Shown here one piece after another: positions 4,575-5,477 of a stretch of DNA of 5,477 nt (within the stretch, counting starts at the first letter, position 1; each line of letters starts with the position of its first letter). Origin of the DNA: JBFHNV01 sp965365655 (GTDB lineage: Bacteria > Pseudomonadota > Gammaproteobacteria > HK1); NCBI GenBank assembly GCA_965365655.1, contig CBDUCN010000337.1:1-5477 (forward strand), in the 5' to 3' direction. Made by a program: the position numbers and the translations under genes. The notes beneath the pieces are model-generated. The model was not told the DNA's origin and did not search any database. It saw nothing but the letters and a program-made list of their open reading frames with translations.

Positions 4575-5477
4575 ATGAGCAGCAACTCGCGAGCAGATTC
4601 CCGGACCGGTCTCCCGGGGTTCGTTCCCAGGCCCCTCCCCGCACTGGTGCGCAGCAGCCTCGTCGTGTCCGCCGGCGTCCTCGCGGGTCAGGCGCTGGTC
4701 GTGCCGGACGCCGTCGCCGGCCCGCAGGGCGGCAACGTGGTCGGCGGCCAGGGCCAGATCGCGCGGCCCGACGCCAGCACGACCGTCATCCAGCAGCAGT
4801 CCCACTCGCTCGCCATCGACTGGCAGACCTTCAACGTGAAGGCCCACGAGCTGGTGCAGTTCAACCAGCCGTCCAGCTCCGCCGCGGTTCTGAACCGCGT
4901 GCTCAACCAGACGCCGAGCCAGATCTTCGGCTCGGTGCGCGCCAACGGACAGGTGTTCATCCTGAACGGCGGCGGCGTGGTCATCGGCAACGGCGCGCGG
5001 GTCAACGTCGGCGGGCTGTTCGTGTCCAGCCTGGACATCAGCAACGACGACTTCATGGCCGGGCGCTACAACTTCGCGGCCCGTGACGGCGAGACCCCCG
5101 GCGCGATCGTCAACCGCGGGCTGATCGAGGCCGCGACCGGCGGCAGCGTCACGCTGGTCGGCGGGCAGGTGTCGAACGAGGGTGTGATCGTCGCCGACAT
5201 GGGTCACGTGAACCTCGCCGCCGGGCGCACCGCGACGGTGGACTTCGACGGCGACGGGCTGATCCGGTTCGAGGTGGACGGCAAGGTGCTCGAGAACGCG
5301 TCGGGCGCGGACGCCGCGGTGTCGAACTCGGGCGAGATCCGCGCTGAAGGCGGGCGGGTGCTGCTCAGCGCCGCGGTGGCCTCGGAGGTGTTCAGCCGCG
5401 CGGTGAACAACTCGGGAATGATCCGCGCCGGCGGCATCCGGAAGGTCGGCGGCAAGGTGATGCTCACCGGGCTCGGC
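4575..5477 (+). CDS. TpsA exoprotein with filamentous haemagglutinin-type TPS domain, N-terminal part (runs off right edge)
   Basis: Large secreted or surface beta-helical protein, likely an adhesin or matrix protein, exported by the TpsB encoded upstream; 301 codons are visible and no stop is reached. Residues 1-48 form a signal peptide: a long Arg-containing n-region, then a hydrophobic stretch from SSLVVSAGVLAGQALVV, with cleavage likely after DAVA. Residues about 50-170 match the TPS/haemagglutination activity domain: NVVGGQGQI, LAIDWQTFNV, VQFNQPSSSAAVLNRV, SQIFGSVRANGQVFILN, and ARVNVGGLFVSSLDI. From about 177 onward come beta-helix repeats of the N-x-G-x-I-x-A type (NRGLIEAATGGSVTL, NEGVIVADMGHVNLAAG, NSGEIRAEGGRVLLS, NNSGMIRAGG). 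At 131-134 NGGG stands where the family usually has NPNG. The start is supported by AGAGG 9 nt upstream. Secretion by the neighbouring TpsB is a safe inference from gene order; the actual function (adhesin, haemolysin, toxin or polymer) depends on the missing C-terminal part. Confidence 0.93.
   Translation, partial: MSSNSRADSRTGLPGFVPRPLPALVRSSLVVSAGVLAGQALVVPDAVAGPQGGNVVGGQGQIARPDASTTVIQQQSHSLAIDWQTFNVKAHELVQFNQPSSSAAVLNRVLNQTPSQIFGSVRANGQVFILNGGGVVIGNGARVNVGGLFVSSLDISNDDFMAGRYNFAARDGETPGAIVNRGLIEAATGGSVTLVGGQVSNEGVIVADMGHVNLAAGRTATVDFDGDGLIRFEVDGKVLENASGADAAVSNSGEIRAEGGRVLLSAAVASEVFSRAVNNSGMIRAGGIRKVGGKVMLTGLG

Noticed and set aside
4449..5207. Minus-strand open frame of 252 codons
   Set aside because: Antisense to the tpsA start and TPS domain, which is well supported by ribosome binding site, signal peptide and motifs.

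Overview
The window looks like chromosomal DNA of a GC-rich Gram-negative bacterium. An outer-membrane two-partner secretion (TPS) transporter and its exoprotein require an outer membrane. The strong G/C bias at third codon positions, and the pairing of TPS genes with Hanks-type kinase signalling, suggest a proteobacterium, perhaps a GC-rich gammaproteobacterium of the purple sulfur or halophilic kind. That taxonomic guess is inference from protein style, not from any marker gene.

Layout. Two divergent blocks share a control region at about 2086-2423. The left block (minus strand) encodes a PP2C-type Ser/Thr phosphatase (889-2085) and, 13 nt after its stop, the first 291 codons of a Hanks-type Ser/Thr protein kinase (875 down to the left edge; the catalytic domain is only just entered). 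The right block (plus strand) encodes a TpsB outer-membrane transporter (2424-4394), a 180-nt hairpin-rich gap, and the first 301 codons of a TpsA exoprotein (4575 to the right edge). No RNA genes, CRISPR arrays, insertion sequences or integrase genes were seen.

How the genes fit together. The phosphatase and kinase form an opposing reversible Thr-phosphorylation pair, almost certainly co-transcribed. TpsB and TpsA form a secretion pair: TpsA should cross the inner membrane by Sec, be recognised in the periplasm by the TpsB POTRA domains, and be threaded through the TpsB barrel to make a long beta-helical surface or released protein. The divergent placement makes a regulatory link between the two blocks possible, but nothing in the sequence proves it.

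Most interesting signal. The long disordered N-terminal region of the kinase carries six near-identical heptads of the form (D/E)ATV(F/Y)AG, plus looser relatives. The disordered C-terminal tail of the phosphatase carries its own series of DATVRG-like motifs. A kinase and its cognate phosphatase therefore share an acidic-x-Thr-Val motif array, which looks like a set of phospho-acceptor or phospho-docking sites. Other points worth a second look are dense perfect inverted repeats around the phosphatase start, a roughly 59-residue charged insert in the first POTRA domain of TpsB, an NGGG in place of the usual NPNG in TpsA, and three consecutive hairpins between tpsB and tpsA.
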